This document shows, piece by piece, positions 1 through 12,499 of a stretch of DNA of 64,000 bases. The stretch is from Omphiscola glabra (Eukaryota; Mollusca; Gastropoda; Lymnaeidae), in contig OZ024799.1 of the NCBI GenBank assembly GCA_964017045.1, positions 30,081,596 through 30,145,595 on the forward strand, read 5' to 3'. Under the pieces are notes generated by a model that saw only the letters and a list, made by a program, of their open reading frames with translations, made no database searches and was not told the origin of the DNA. How positions within the stretch are numbered: the stretch's first letter is position 1; every line of letters starts with the position of its first letter. A program made the translations under genes and the position numbers.

Positions 1-470
1 TTAGAAATCTCTGCGAGAGCCATGTCAACTGTATCCCGTCTCCCCCACCCACCCCTGTGTTAGAAATCTCTGCGAGAGCCATGTAAACTGTATCCCGCCC
101 CCCCCCACCCACCCTTGTGTTAGAAATCTCTGCGAGAGCCATGTCAACTGTACCCCGTCTCCCCCACCCACCCCTGTGTTAGAAATCTCTGCGAGAGCCA
201 TGTCAACTGTATCCCGTCTCCCCCACCCACCCCTGTGTCAGAAATCTCTGCGAGAGCCATGTCAACTGTACCCCGTCTCCCCCACCCACCCCTGTGTCAG
301 AAATCTCTGCGAGAGCCATGTCAACTGTACCCCGTCTCCCCCACCCACCCCTGTGTTAGAAATCTCTGCGAGAGCCATGTCAACTGTACCCCGTCTCCCC
401 CACCCACCCCTGTGTCAGAAATCTCTGCGAGAGCCATGTCAACTGTACCCCGTCTCCCCCACCCAACACC
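1..470. repeat. 60-bp satellite at the left window edge
   Basis: About eight near-identical units (TTAGAAATCTCTGCGAGAGC then CATGTCAACTGTACCCCGTC and a C-rich tail), continuing out of the window. Period 60, a multiple of three, so several frames stay open without being genes. Confidence 0.95.
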
Positions 471-2623
471 GCCCAGAAAAAAAAGATATAAAATAAATAG
501 AAAATATTGTATTTTAAAAAAACAATAACAACTAAATTGAGTTTTTATGTTTTATTTAGAGTTAAAATTAGTGAGATGGTGACACCAGTGAAATACGGCC
601 ACGCTCGATATCGTGATGTCACGATGTTGTTCACATATTATTTTTGTAACGACATTATTATTACATATTTATAATTTTTCTGTGCAACATCTATAGTTTA
701 AGGACTTACATTATGGGAAAAGTGAGGTCTATACTTGGAAAAAAAAAGAATTAAATTACATTCCCATCGTTATAAAAGTCTCTATTATTACTATTTCGAA
801 TTAGTTTTCATCAACTATCAAACATTGACAATATGTTTGCCTTTTCTATTTCTTTACACAATGAGATCAACTTTTACAGTACGGCAGGGTTTCAATTGTA
901 CAGTGTCATCATGCTTTACAAAAGATCGTTTTTTTTTTTTTTCATTCATTTAGAATTTATAAAAATTGTCATTACGGATATAAAGACCTTTTCTACAAAA
1001 CAAATTTTGTTCTTATCTTGCATCTTGTAAAGCTTAGCAATATTTAGGAGAGCTTATCATCAGACTTACTTTTTATGACGGCCAGCTTTTTTTTTTTGTA
1101 TGAAAATATTTATTTGTTATTCATTTATTGATTTTATTGAAGCAGTAATTTTAACTGAATGCATGTTTTGGAAAGCTATTTCAGTGGGTGACAAATTCAT
1201 GTTTGACCGCCGCACTTATTTTGCAGGTAACTGCTTGTAGTTAAAATAAAAATTATAAAAACACTGCTATTGAGTAACAACTTCAAATATAGATTTGTAT
1301 AAACACAACCAGGTCAAGAGACATTTACATCTGTTGCTCTTCGATTAAATGTAGAATGATGAAAAACGAACTTCCGGTATGCGCCAAATTGCATCGATGC
1401 AAGTTTAATTAATCGAAACTTTTTTTTCTAATAGTGTTTTAATCAAAGATATTGAATTAGTATGTCTTTAAGGTCAGGTCGAAAGAGTTCATTTATAAAA
1501 TACCATAATATTTAATTTTGTTATTATTAAGTACGGATATCCGGACTATGAGTTTCAAGAATCTGAAAAATTCGGATTTTTAGAAAAAAGCTCCGAGTTT
1601 GCAATCCCTACCGTTGCTCTAAGACAGAAAGAGACAATGGAGCAATTTTATTATGAGATGACCGGCTCAGTGCCAAACAAATAATCGCCGCGTTACACAT
1701 TCTGACATTGAGCATTCCACAAAAAGAAATCAATTTTCTTTGCTAGAAACATGTGTGACGTCTTCAGAAATCGGTCGCATCTTGGCAACGATTTTATGCA
1801 ACAAAGAGACAGTCACAGGATGGCAGCTTTTAGGTGGGATTAACAAATTATATGACCTAATGAAAGATTGTAAACTTAAACTCAAAAGCACTGGGTATAT
1901 GACTTAATGAAAGATTGTAAACTTAAACTCAAAAGCACTGAGGACAGGACTGAATGAACGATAATAATAGACAAGTAGCGACACTAGTTTCTTTGCTGTC
2001 GATAACTATGACGATAGTTATGTTAACATAATTTTAATAACGTGAAATGGATCAATATGAGTTATGATAAGGCAAGGGAGGCAGTGGTTTCCGGGTCGTC
2101 TGCTGTAAACAGAAAGCATATTTTGCTGCCAAGGACGCATTAAAAACATTTTCTTTTATATATCCTGTCAGTTAGGAGTCCATGACACACCATCAGATTC
2201 AGGTCCAATCAAAACATGACACAATATGAATGACAAGATTTGAACATTCACAGCAAAAGATGTAGGAAAATTAAGAGTATCACAAAAGGACAATCTAATT
2301 ATTGATGATACTGTATTGGTCCACTTTGCAGCCCGCTAGCCAGCCAAGTCTTTGAATACAAAATGTTGCCCTCAGTTAACCTCTAGTAGGACAGCAACGT
2401 GATAGGAGGAAAAATATCTTTTTATACATGAAACTAAAATATGCAATGTAATATATTTCTATATGAAACTAAAGAACTGCAAAAGGTTGGAAATATTCGT
2501 CAAAGGTACATTTAAAAAAAAACACTTACATTTTTTTAAAAATTTTAATCGTAAAACTCATCTTTCCAGACGTTATCTGACCCATTATGTCCTGGCATCA
2601 GACATGCTGTCATGACACTAATG
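471..2623. other. no gene recognised
   Basis: A+T-rich sequence with scattered stops in all frames. The only structure seen is a 46-bp tandem duplication at about 1852-1942 (GAAAGATTGTAAACTTAAAC then TCAAAAGCACTG, twice). Confidence 0.6.
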
Positions 2624-2631
2624 ACTTAGAG

Positions 2632-2821
2632 CAGCGGTTCTCAGCCCGTGGGTCACGATCCCTTGTTTGGGTCGAACGACCCTTATACAGGGGTCACCTC
2701 AGACCATCGGAAAACACAAATTTATGAAGTGGCAAGGAACATAATTGTATGGTTTGGGGGTCACCACAACATGAGTAACTGTATTAAAGGGTCGCAGCAT
2801 AGGGAAGGTTGAGAACCACTG
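2632..2821 (+). mobile_element. SPIN-like hAT MITE, copy 1
   Basis: It starts CAGCGGTTCTCAGCCCGTGG and ends GGTTGAGAACCACTG, 190 bp, with a perfect 8-bp target duplication ACTTAGAG (2624-2631, 2822-2829). Internal text such as GGGGGTCACCACAACATGAG and TATTAAAGGGTCGC agrees with what I recall of the SPIN non-autonomous consensus. SPIN is a hAT family known for horizontal transfer, including into a pond snail. Confidence 0.85.
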
Positions 2822-2874
2822 ACTTAGAGTATAATGTCACCATAAGCCCGACTTAAATGGCGCGAAAGCAAATG

Positions 2875-3092
2875 ACAGCCTCGTCTGACAACTGAATGCA
2901 TGGTTAGAATTAGACACAAGCCTCGTCTGACAACTGAATGCATGGTTAGAATTAGACACAAGCCTCATCTGACAACTGAATGCATGGTTAGAATTAGACA
3001 CAAGCCTCGTCTGACAATTGAATGCATGGTTAGAATTAGACACAAGCCTCGTCTGACAACTGAATGCATGGTTAGAATTAGACACAAGCCTG
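2875..3092. repeat. 42-bp minisatellite
   Basis: Five units of GCCTCGTCTGACAACTGAAT then GCATGGTTAGAATTAGACAC and AA. Period is a multiple of three. Confidence 0.93.
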
Positions 3093-3516
3093 GTCTTGCT
3101 CTCGCTAATGAGTTCAGAGAGGCGGCACTCCGTGGGGCTGCGACATTCTTCTTGATTATTTCGAGATTCTGTTAGCGAATACCCTCCTCCCCCCACCCCC
3201 ACACACGTACACTCACACAAACACCCTTTCCCTGGTTCATGCCATCATGTAATTATGTTACACTTCAGGCCGTTAAAGACATTACAGATACGCTTTAAAT
3301 GGACGCTTTCTCTGCAATAGTTTCTTCATCACACGTCACAACTTTAACTAAAATACCTTAATCCCAAAGTCTAAGATGCTCAGATTTGAACTAAAACAAA
3401 CGATTCATACGAGTGTCAGGTGTATGTTAGTGACCCCATTCTCTTCAAGGGGAAAATTATAGCAGGTACCCTGTTTGAAAGAACCGTCATTTACATTTAA
3501 TTGGAAAAGGAAACGC

Positions 3517-3795
3517 ATCAAAATATGCACATATCTAGAGGTGCACCCACCCAACAAAATATGCACATATCTAGAGGTGCACCCACCCAACAAAATATGC
3601 ACATATCTAGAGGTGCACCCACCCAACAAAATATGCACATATCTAGAGGTGCACCCACCCAACAAAATATGCACATATCTAGAGGTGCACCCACCCAACA
3701 AAATATGCACATAACAAGAGGTGCACCCACCCAACAAAATATGCACATGTCGAGCTGTGCACCCACCCACCAAAATATGCACATGTCAAGGGGCG
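3517..3795. repeat. 36-bp minisatellite
   Basis: About eight units of AAAATATGCACATATCTAGA then GGTGCACCCACCCAAC. The last units diverge. Confidence 0.93.
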
Positions 3796-5846
3796 CACCC
3801 ACTCAACGATGAATAGGGCGTCATATGATAAATGTAGCATCCTAGATATACGACTATTCAGAGTCTTAACAGGGTGGGGACTAGGCTCGTCGCTTTCGGT
3901 GGCGGAAAGCTCAGCATGTCTCCCCTGGGGGCGCGGGATATTCAATACGTGTCTTGGGGGCGCGGTAACTTAAGCACCACACATGGGGAGGAGGGTGAAC
4001 GATGGACACATAACTCATGTTTTTTTTCTTAAAACGGAAGAACCGTGAAAAATTTTGAGGCTCTCTGTGACGTATTTGACATATCATGACCCTAACCTCC
4101 TCCCACCCAGCCACACACAATCTTTGGATCAGCAACTGCTTTTAGAACTGCATCGGTCATCTAACTTCATCTAACACAGCGATTCTCAGCCTTCCTAATG
4201 CCGCTCCCTTCAATGCAGTTCTTTATGTTGTGGCGACCCCCAGCCACAAAATTATTTTCTTTAATACGTCATAATTGAATAGTATATGTGTGTGTTTCCG
4301 ATGGTCTTAGGCGACCCCTGGGAACGGGTAGTTCGACCCCCAAAGGGGTCGCTACCCACAGGTTGTGAACCGCTGATCTGACAGAACCAATCACAGTTTC
4401 AGCAACAACGCCACGTAGCCACATCTGTAAACAGAGCCATTGTGTGGGATAGTGAATGCAATTAAATTTGTAATTTACTGGAGGCTTTGAGAGTATCTCT
4501 ACAGATATTTAAACATTTCCTTAAGGCTGGGCCGTCCTTGACCCTTTATCACGTGAGCAGGCTGTTGCAATAGCCGTTGTGGTGCCCCCGGGGGCGGAGG
4601 GGGGATATTTTGACCCTAATGGTGTGCTATTTCAACTCCTCCATACTAATCGAACTCGAAGAAAAGGTTTTTTTTATTTATAGGTGTAATTTTTTTTAAA
4701 CAGCCCGCAGAACAAGTCCTTAATAATATGTGTGTATTCAGGTGGAGTTAAAGACAAATCTGACTCACGGTGTGCATGTCTGGCAATAATTGAATCGAGA
4801 CAATTTGGAATTGATTGGCTTCAAGTGGTTTAGCTATAATGCTTTCGGCCCGCAAGATAAACAAACAAGATTGGGGGCTTTGTGTTTGGGGTTATCTCCC
4901 ATAAAAGATATGTTGCAGAGTCTGGACCGCCGAGGCGAACAGTGACTCCCAAACGTGCAACCGTCCCCCACCCCCACCCCACACGGCGCATAACTTAAAC
5001 CATTTCTCTAGGGCTGGCTTCTCGGAATGGAGAGAGACTAGCAGTGACCACAAGAAGTCCGTGTTTTTTTCCGTCCAACAAAGGTGTCAGGGGTTCTCAA
5101 TTTAAAAGGTTCTCAGTGGATTTCATTCACTTTCTGTTATTGTGCTTCTTCAGTTTTTTTTCCCCTCTTTCTTGCTGCTTCAACCTACACACAGCTCTCC
5201 CAGTATTTCTCTTGTGAAATACCATTCTAGGAAAGCGTCAGAAAATGCTTGTTCAAATAAAACCTTGACACAGTGTTATATTATATCAGCAGTGGTTTCT
5301 TATAGGGTTTTGCTTATCCGGGAAAAGTGTGAATAAAAATGTGCCTAATTTAATTAACAATACATTAACATTATAAACGGAATTTAACTATTAAAGAGTT
5401 CATGGTTATAATTTTTTAATTGCTGTTGCATAGTAATGAATTTAAAAATTAAAAACAATGTTGGTTAGTTGAGAAGTTGGTCTTAGTAGTTCATTTCCCA
5501 CTTCTTGTCCCTAGTCAATGATAACTAGCTAATAATATGCTTGTTAAGCAAAAGTCATAAAAAAAAAAAGAAGAAAAAACTCAAAACCTTATGATTTTGC
5601 CTTCTTTAGAGGTCAATAATTCTAGTTTCGAATCCTTACTAAATATTTACTATCAAATGTTTCCAACAACGTGTAACAATGGATTCGTTTCGAATAAAGA
5701 AAAAAACAATTTAGACTGTTCAATACATTAAGCCATATTTGTAAATGAAAACAATGTTGATTTTTTAAATGAAAAAAAAAAAACACTACTGCAAACTATA
5801 ATGTAGTGGGACACGTGATCATCTTGGGCTAATCGAGTAACTAGAG
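3796..5846. other. no gene recognised apart from SPIN copy 2
   Basis: Contains short C- or G-rich patches (3920-3975, 4586-4610) and A+T-rich sequence. No exon with convincing splice sites and protein similarity was seen. Confidence 0.5.
4177..4375 (-). mobile_element. SPIN-like hAT MITE, copy 2
   Basis: It is the reverse orientation of the same family, 199 bp, from CAGCGATTCTCAGCCTTCC to GGTTGTGAACCGCTG. Flanks ATCTAACA and ATCTGACA differ at one base, so it is a slightly older 8-bp duplication. Confidence 0.8.
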
Positions 5847-6182
5847 CACGGGTTTTCAGCCTTGGAAGGTGATCTCTAATGGGAGGGGGGGGGGTGCAAA
5901 GGGGTCGCCGGCTTAAACAATATACTAAGAGAAGTGGTGATTGTTTAATAGTTTTCTGGGTTTTTTCTATATTGGTGTCTTAAATATTGAGTGACAAGTT
6001 CAATCATGTCATGAATGAAATATGTCGCCAATAACATTATAACAGTACCGGAAAATTAAGTGTTAAAAGGTTTTCCTTTCCAACAATTTACCAATTTCAA
6101 AGCCTCTTATTAATATATCGTGTTCAGGGTCACTTTTCTTATATATGCATTGGTCGTGACTTGTAAACGTGTGAGAACCTGT
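5847..6182. mobile_element. possible decayed hAT-type element
   Basis: The left end CACGGGTTTTCAGCC and the right end GTGTGAGAACCTGTG are imperfect inverted repeats, and the flanks AACTAGAG and TACTAGAA share six of eight bases. No coding content. Confidence 0.35.
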
Positions 6183-6294
6183 GTACTAGAACTATTGAGC
6201 CTAGTAATTCAGCGCTGTAAACTAGATTTTACAGTTCTAGGCTTATAGTGACAATTTGTGACAATCTATCACTTGGTGAAATTTAAAAAGAACC

Positions 6295-6296
<2 letters not shown>

Positions 6297-6334
<38 letters not shown>
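6297..6334. repeat. A38 homopolymer
   Basis: An uninterrupted run of about 38 A. It might be a retroposon tail, but no 3' end of a LINE or SINE is recognisable before it. The flank up to 6835 holds nothing recognised. Confidence 0.8.
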
Positions 6335-6337
<3 letters not shown>

Positions 6338-6861
6338 ATATTCTGAAACTGAAAGTATTTACTCTGGATTTCCCGGAATGGAAAATTTCCCGAGAAGTCT
6401 TTATATAAAACTTGTGCGGAATCCCGGGATCTCGATAGGGAAATCATAGTTCTTAACCATTTTCAACTTCTGATATCCTTTTTTACTAGAAATTTCTTTG
6501 GGGGAGCGCCTTAAAGTCATCTTGTGTCTTATAACTTAAATAATGGTTTTGAGTTTCCTGTAGCGACGACAGAGCCCCTGAAAAGTGCCCTTAAGGCTCC
6601 GTGGAGGTAGGGAATCACTGGCTTGATGTATCTGCAAACATCAGAAACATATCAGCCATCATCGATCTGCATTGGAACCAACCATAAGAAACGTGATCGA
6701 TTCCTTCCGCGTTATTCCCCTTGTGATTAAATGGCTTTGGTGTCATCTATTATTTTTTTGTAGCTTTTCTAATTTAAGTTTTACTTTAGCCTTGTCGTTG
6801 TTGATAGGTGGGCATTGAGCTCTAGTCCCATAGAGCAGGGGGCACAAAACTGTTTCCACCG

Positions 6862-7140
6862 CGGGCCAGATAACGGACAAAATGACAAGCGCGGGCCGGA
6901 TAGCGGACAAAATGACAAGCGCGGGTCGGATAAAGGACAAAATGACAAGCGCGGGCCGGATAGCGGACAAAATGACAAGCGCGGGTCGGATAACGGACAA
7001 AATGACAAGCGCGGGCCGGATAGCGGACAAAAGGACAAGCGCGGGCCAGATAGCGGACAAAATGACAAGCGCGGGTCGGATAACGGACAAAATGATAAGC
7101 GCGGGCCGGATAGCGGACAAAATGACAAGCGCGGGTCGTA
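6862..7140. repeat. 30-bp minisatellite inside the hAT-type element
   Basis: About nine units of CGCGGGCCGGATAGCGGACA then AAATGACAAG, with the GGGCC end motif of the element amplified. Confidence 0.93.
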
Positions 7141-7799
7141 TAATCATTCTACACAATACTTGCAAGCCACAATGAAGGCTCTGGGAAAAAAGACGAAAAA
7201 CTAAGATTTAGTATTCCATGTTAATCATGGATGAGTGGCGTGCAATGTATCAACATCAAAGACAAACAACATATTATTTGACTAAAAAGTTATCAATGCT
7301 GACGTTGGCAATAAGATAATTCCATGAGACCTAGTGCGCAAATATTCGAATCTCACAATCTCACCCAGCGCCAAAGAATACCACATCAAGTTCCTAGCTT
7401 TCTCGTGTATCTGTAGCACTCTGTTCTCTCTAAGTTCTTCTGTTCTCCACACAAATGAACTTGCCGAAGGGATGTTAGTTACAGCCGCGGCGAGTACGAT
7501 TTTTAATACCCCCATATGTTTTCAACACTACTCTTCCTTTCACCCATTTACAGTTTGTGGTTGTTATCAGACGCTAATATATTAGAGGGAATAGGCTTCA
7601 TGAGTATTGATAATTATTTTATAAATTTCTTTATCCAGCTTTTCCTAATACAAAAAACAAAATACAACCTAAACTTACTTGGTAGTTGTTTTTTTTTAAT
7701 GTTATCATTTCTTAATTAATTCCTATTGAAGTACATTTGTTTTATGCTGATCTGACTTCGAGTTTGAATCACTATACATTTCACCAGTAACTTTATTTT

Positions 7800-8082
7800 T
7801 AACCAGTGACAGACTGTGAGAATGTGATCTGTACGTCCACTAAATATAAATTAATATCAATAGCAAATACACGTCTGCAAAACAAGGTGACCACAGATTG
7901 TATTATAAACGTCGGTAATCTTATTTTAAAAGTTAACTTGTTTGACACCAGCTTAACTCGATCCCACTAAGCTCTGCGGTGCTAGTAGTTATTGTATTCA
8001 ATATATATACTGCATGTTTATTTATGTACTATTAAGATACTGTATTGTACGATTTTAGGAGTTCTAGGGTAAACACGTCTGT
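7800..8082. repeat. right-hand part of the same TIR family
   Basis: ACTGTATTGTACGATTTTAG, GAGTTCTAGGGTAAAC and CGTCTG parallel 45333-45390, and weaker similarity extends about 250 bp to the left. It is nested in the 6836-8285 element. Confidence 0.55.
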
Positions 8083-8285
8083 AATACCCAAGAAAATCTA
8101 GATACAGTAATTGAAAACGGTAAATTTAATGCGCATAGCAGCCAGAAGGTCTCCGCAAGTGTGAAGATCTCACAGTATTCTAAACATAATGTTTAAATTG
8201 TATCACAATGTCTCGTGTTCCTTGCGTTTTATGAAGTCAATTCAAGTACCGTCGGCGGGCCGGATCCATAGTTTGGTGACCCCTG

Positions 8286-9857
8286 CCATAAAGGACTTAT
8301 GAAGAACAATGAGGAGTTTCACTATGAAGTTAGATGACAAGTTTTTAAATATAAACCAACTAAACCTATAAGATTATAAGAAGAACACTTTCATTGGACG
8401 ATGCCTTCAACAGCTTGCAAAATTTGTTTCATAAAATACCTGTAAGGTATACATAACAACCTGTGGAATTAATAAACTGTAAAAAAAAAATTTGTGTTGA
8501 TTTTTTTTAAACGTTGCAACATCATGAAAACTATACATGAAAAGAAAGTAAAACTCGAAAAAAACAAGTATAATTTATAACTTTTTCATCATTTTTATCT
8601 GTTTTGATTGCATAAATAGAAAATGAAATTATCTCCCCTTACCTGCGCGACAATTTTTGGCAAGTTTACATCTTTCCTAAGGGGTCGCTCGTATTTAAAC
8701 AAATGAAAATTGTTTTTAATGCTTTGTTCGTCAAGTTCAAATTTTGCGTATTTTTACACTGATCAATATCAGATGCTTCATTTGATAACAATGTAGATGT
8801 TAATAATAGTAGTCATTTGCGGAAGAAGTAGTAATACAGATTCCTGTATTTAAGTTAACGGAGTAATATACGGTATCTCAAAGTCAGTCAGGATAGACTT
8901 TTGTAAACTCTATGACTTTTGTTAAATGTTATGACTTTTGTTAATGTCTATGACTTTTCTTAAAAGTTATGAATTTTGTTAATGTCTATGACTTTTGTTA
9001 ATGTCTATGACTTTTGTTAAACTCTATGACTTTTTTTTTTACATTTTATGACTTTTGCTAAACTGTGTGCTGTGTAGGTTGAATATTATGTTAATTGGAA
9101 ATTTTCAGCTGGAGTAAAACAGTAAAAACAAATATAATGTTGCCTTACAATTCTCGGTGATTTGGGCTCCAAATTACGTCACGCTCGGGGGGGGGGGGGG
9201 AGGGCGGGGTCGAGAATTTGTGACACTTTGTGACAGGGGGGAGGGAGTCAAAAATGTGTTAATTCACTTTTTTTTTTTAATAAAAAATTTTCTAATTTTG
9301 AAAAATCTTTATATAATTCATTAAAAAAAACATTAATTTGAGGTCCAAATTGCCTCTGGTATTATAAATACCATGAAACTCAGTCGGTCACACCTTTTTG
9401 CGCATATCGAAAAATGACGCAAAAACTGTTGTGGCCATTTTACATTCGGCTTGTGGATGAATTCGTTGTTTCGCGTGACAGTTTTCCAATAATATTAAAT
9501 CTTAATCCATTTTGGGAAAATGTTAAAGAATAAAATCTTAGTTTAGTTATGAAAATGTTATGTATGTTTTGATTTTTTTTTTAGTTGTGACGTGATACTT
9601 GGGGGGGGGGGGGGGGTTTACAGAATTTGTGACACTTCGTGTCAATTTACGAACGACCCCTTACTTATAAAACGAAGAAGTTCATGTCCGCCGTTAGTTA
9701 TAGAAAGCGTTAACTCATTAAATTTTGCCGCGCCGTAGTAATGAATAGGAATGATGACTAAAGCCAATCATGGAGAGCAACGTAAAATAAAGTAATAGAA
9801 ATGAAAGGACAGTTGTGTGCTAGCACTGAGCTTCATGTAACGAATAACACGAACTGA
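8286..9857. other. no gene; degenerate 19-bp repeats and G runs
   Basis: At 8905-9065 about eight loose units of TATGACTTTTGTTAATGTC occur. G runs lie at 9187-9201 and 9601-9616, each followed by AGAATTTGTGACACTT, so the two may be copies of one short dispersed repeat. Confidence 0.6.
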
Positions 9858-10084
9858 CGTGTTTGGAACACCCTTCCTGACGCTCTCAAAAAACAGCCAG
9901 ACGCTGGAGTCCTTCAAAACAAATTTAAAAAACTCATCTATTTCGCAAACACCTGCTGGAATGATGATGTCTACAATCTTTTCCAGCTTGTTATTATCTC
10001 CCAGCTTAGTTTTTGTACCGCGCTTCGAGCCTTTGGGGATGAAGCGTGATTTTTCAAATGAACTTTATTATTATTATTATTATT
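9858..10084 (+). pseudogene. CR1/L2-like LINE 3' end with (TTA)n tail
   Basis: One frame reads VWNTLPDALKKQPDAGVLQN, then KFKKLIYFANTCWNDDVYN, and stops after FGDEA. This is the conserved end of CR1/L2-type ORF2. It is followed by a short 3' UTR and a TTATTATTATTATTATTATT tail, and directly by a 62-bp tandem array. Confidence 0.8.
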
Positions 10085-10312
10085 GCTTGCTATTCCAAGT
10101 AGCTACTGCCGTACAACACTGTGGTTGGTACTATTGCTATTCCAAGTACTACTTCATGCAGCAGTTACTACCGTACAACACTGTGGTTGGTACTATTGCT
10201 ATTCCAAGTACTACTTCATGCAGCAGTTACTACCGTACAACACTGTCTTGGTACTATTGCTATTCCAAGTACTACTTGCAGCAGTTACTACCGTACAACA
10301 CTGTCTTGGTAC
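10085..10312. repeat. 62-bp tandem repeat after a LINE tail
   Basis: Nearly four units of TTGCTATTCCAAGTACTACT then TCATGCAGCAGTTACTACCG and TACAACACTGTGGTTGGTACTA, directly following the (TTA)n tail of the LINE at 9858. Confidence 0.9.
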
Positions 10313-11455
10313 GAACCAATCATATCAGTAAAACCATCCTTCAGTTTTAAATTAGAAAATTAAGAAAAAATTAAGATGTTGTCCAAAGTTGAATTGATCA
10401 CACCACCAGTTTTGGGCGTGCGTCTTGTGCAAAAATATTTCTTTTCTAAATCCAGTGAAAACCCTTTTAAAAAAATCTCATACGGGTGTGCACCTCGGCA
10501 TGGGGTAAAAGCGGTACAAATGTTCGGGTAAACCCATAGAAACATAATATATATATATATATACATTATATATATATTATAGCTCTGTGGGGTAAACCGC
10601 ACAGTTTTGCATGTGTGTTAAGAGGTGTGGCGCAGGAATTTTGGAATTAAATCGAATATGCCTCGGACTTTTTTTTAAAATTGCTCGACCTTTCTAATTG
10701 ACTTTTGGCGTCCTTGACATTTTGTGGACGTGATAAGATGTCAAAATAATAGTAGGGTACAAAACTGAGCTGATGACGTTGCACCGGGGGGGGGGGGCAA
10801 ACAGCATTTAGAGAATATGGAGCACTTAAATGAGTTGACATTTATTCCCTTGCAGTTTTCCCCCGGAGCCAATGCAATTAAAGTCTCAGTGAAATAGCCG
10901 GGCTCCATGAGTAATTCAATTTCATGGCCAGAAAACATTTTCGGGGTCCGGGGTGGGGGTAATAAATACATGCGAGGTTGAAAAGTCAACATTTATTCAA
11001 GTCATTGCCTCTCAATTAAGATAAGAGCTGAACGTCAAATTGTATCAGATCGTTAAGTCAGGTGACACAAAGTGACGCAACCCCTCCTACCCCACCCCAA
11101 GACTATTTTGTGACATCACTGGTGTGTTATGGATGGTTACAACTTTTTATCCATTATCTCAGATTACAATAAGGGGCGTCATTTGGGTATGGCGGTGGAG
11201 GGGCATTGAACACCACCACCACCACCCCCCCACTTCGCCCTGATTTGTTTGCGAAAAAAATGTACTCTGTGTCGGTATAAAGGACAGCAGATAATTTACA
11301 TTTAACGTAGCAAGAAGTAAACAAGGAAGATACAAATGATTCGGAAAATATGAAAGAATTGTTGACACAACATGACTCCGGAAGCAATAAAAAAGATGGA
11401 TCAGTAATATGAACGCAAGCAAAGAATTTGTCAGCAGGAGATGCTGAATCTGTAG
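10313..11455. other. no gene recognised
   Basis: Contains an (AT)n tract (about 10546-10580), a G run (10785-10797) and a CCA-type tract (11207-11231). No convincing exon. Confidence 0.5.
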
Positions 11456-11458
11456 CAT

Positions 11459-11549
11459 ATGTAATAAATGTTCAGAGAAAGTCAGATGATGTAATAAATG
11501 TTCACAGAAAGCCAGACGATGTAATACATTTTCAGAGAAAGTCGGATGT
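11459..11549. repeat. 30-bp repeat, three units
   Basis: GTAATAAATGTTCAGAGAAA then GTCAGATGAT, three times with substitutions. Confidence 0.85.
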
Positions 11550-11739
11550 TCTGGAACTTGGAATCATCTTAAGTTTCTCAATGCAGGCGGCTTTTTGGTT
11601 TTTCGTGGCGACGATGAATCCAAAGAATCATCAAAGGACATTTTGTTCAATTGCTCGATACGATGAGTGAGCTTCCTCCTCAACCACGAGGAGACTGCGC
11701 AATAAGATCTGGACACTACGCGTACACAGAGTATCAGAG

Positions 11740-12315
11740 CGATATTTCTCCCCAATTGTCAGCACTGTATCATAACAGCAGGCAACCGTTCCTATTTCAA
11801 CCAACAAAAGCTACTGGGAAGCAAAAACAACCTCTCAAGGGAAACAAAGAAAACATTATGCATCACTATCATAAGACCAGTAGTTGCTTACGCTAGTGAG
11901 ATTGGTCCCTTACCAGAAAAGCAGAGAACCTGCTCAATACATGGGAGAGGAAAATCCTCATGAAAATATATGACACAGTGATAGATAATGGTGACTGGAG
12001 AATCCGTACAAACCAGGGCCTATTAAAAGTGTACAAAGACCCACCCATAGACGCAACAATAAAAAAAGCAGATTGCGTTGGGCAGGACATATTGAAAGGA
12101 TGCCATATTGAAGAGCGGCAAAAGTGATATACAGGCAGAAGCCTAGGGGCAGAGGGCTCACCGGTCGCCAAGACTGAGATGGGTCGACGATGAAGAGAAG
12201 GATTTACACCAGCTGGGGGTTCACGCATGGAGGCGAAAAGCCATGCATCGAACCGAATGGAAGGATGTGGTGGAGCAGGCCAGGGCCCTACATGAGCTGT
12301 AGCGCCACTGAGGAT
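11740..12315 (+). pseudogene. LINE ORF2 C-terminal fragment
   Basis: Frames read AGNRSYFNQQKLL, LSRETKK, TIIRPVVAYASE, then RLRWAGHIERMP, PRGRGLTGRP, RLRWVDDEEKDL and WRRKAMHRTEWKDVVEQARA, ending at HEL-stop. This is the usual C-terminus of one non-LTR clade. Several frameshifts and stops show that it is decayed. Confidence 0.8.
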
Positions 12316-12499
12316 GATATCAGCATTATATCAGAACGATATTTTACACCAAACGTCAGCAATTGAGCTACGTCATCAGACCCACTTCTCCAGTTTGGGA
12401 AAACCCTCTAAGCACCTTGTATATGGAAAAGGTAGAAGTTAAAATTGGGGGGGGGGGGTGCAGCCCATACATTATCACAAGAATTACAAAACTCGTTAG

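Larger units (their letters stand above)
6836..8285. mobile_element. hAT-type non-autonomous element, 1.45 kb, carrying a minisatellite
   Basis: The left end CAGGGGGCACAAAACTGTTT is an imperfect inverse of the right end TAGTTTGGTGACCCCTG, and the flanks CCATAGAG and CCATAAAG match at seven of eight bases. A 30-bp minisatellite starts just inside the left end. Near 7800-8082 is a piece related to the element at 44179-45390. No transposase is visible. Confidence 0.7.

Noticed and set aside
1..470. CRISPR array
   Set aside because: The units are contiguous with no unique spacers; this is a minisatellite in eukaryotic DNA. The same applies to the other arrays.
5620..5635. tRNA B-box-like TTTCGAATCC
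   Set aside because: No A box or cloverleaf can be drawn around it.
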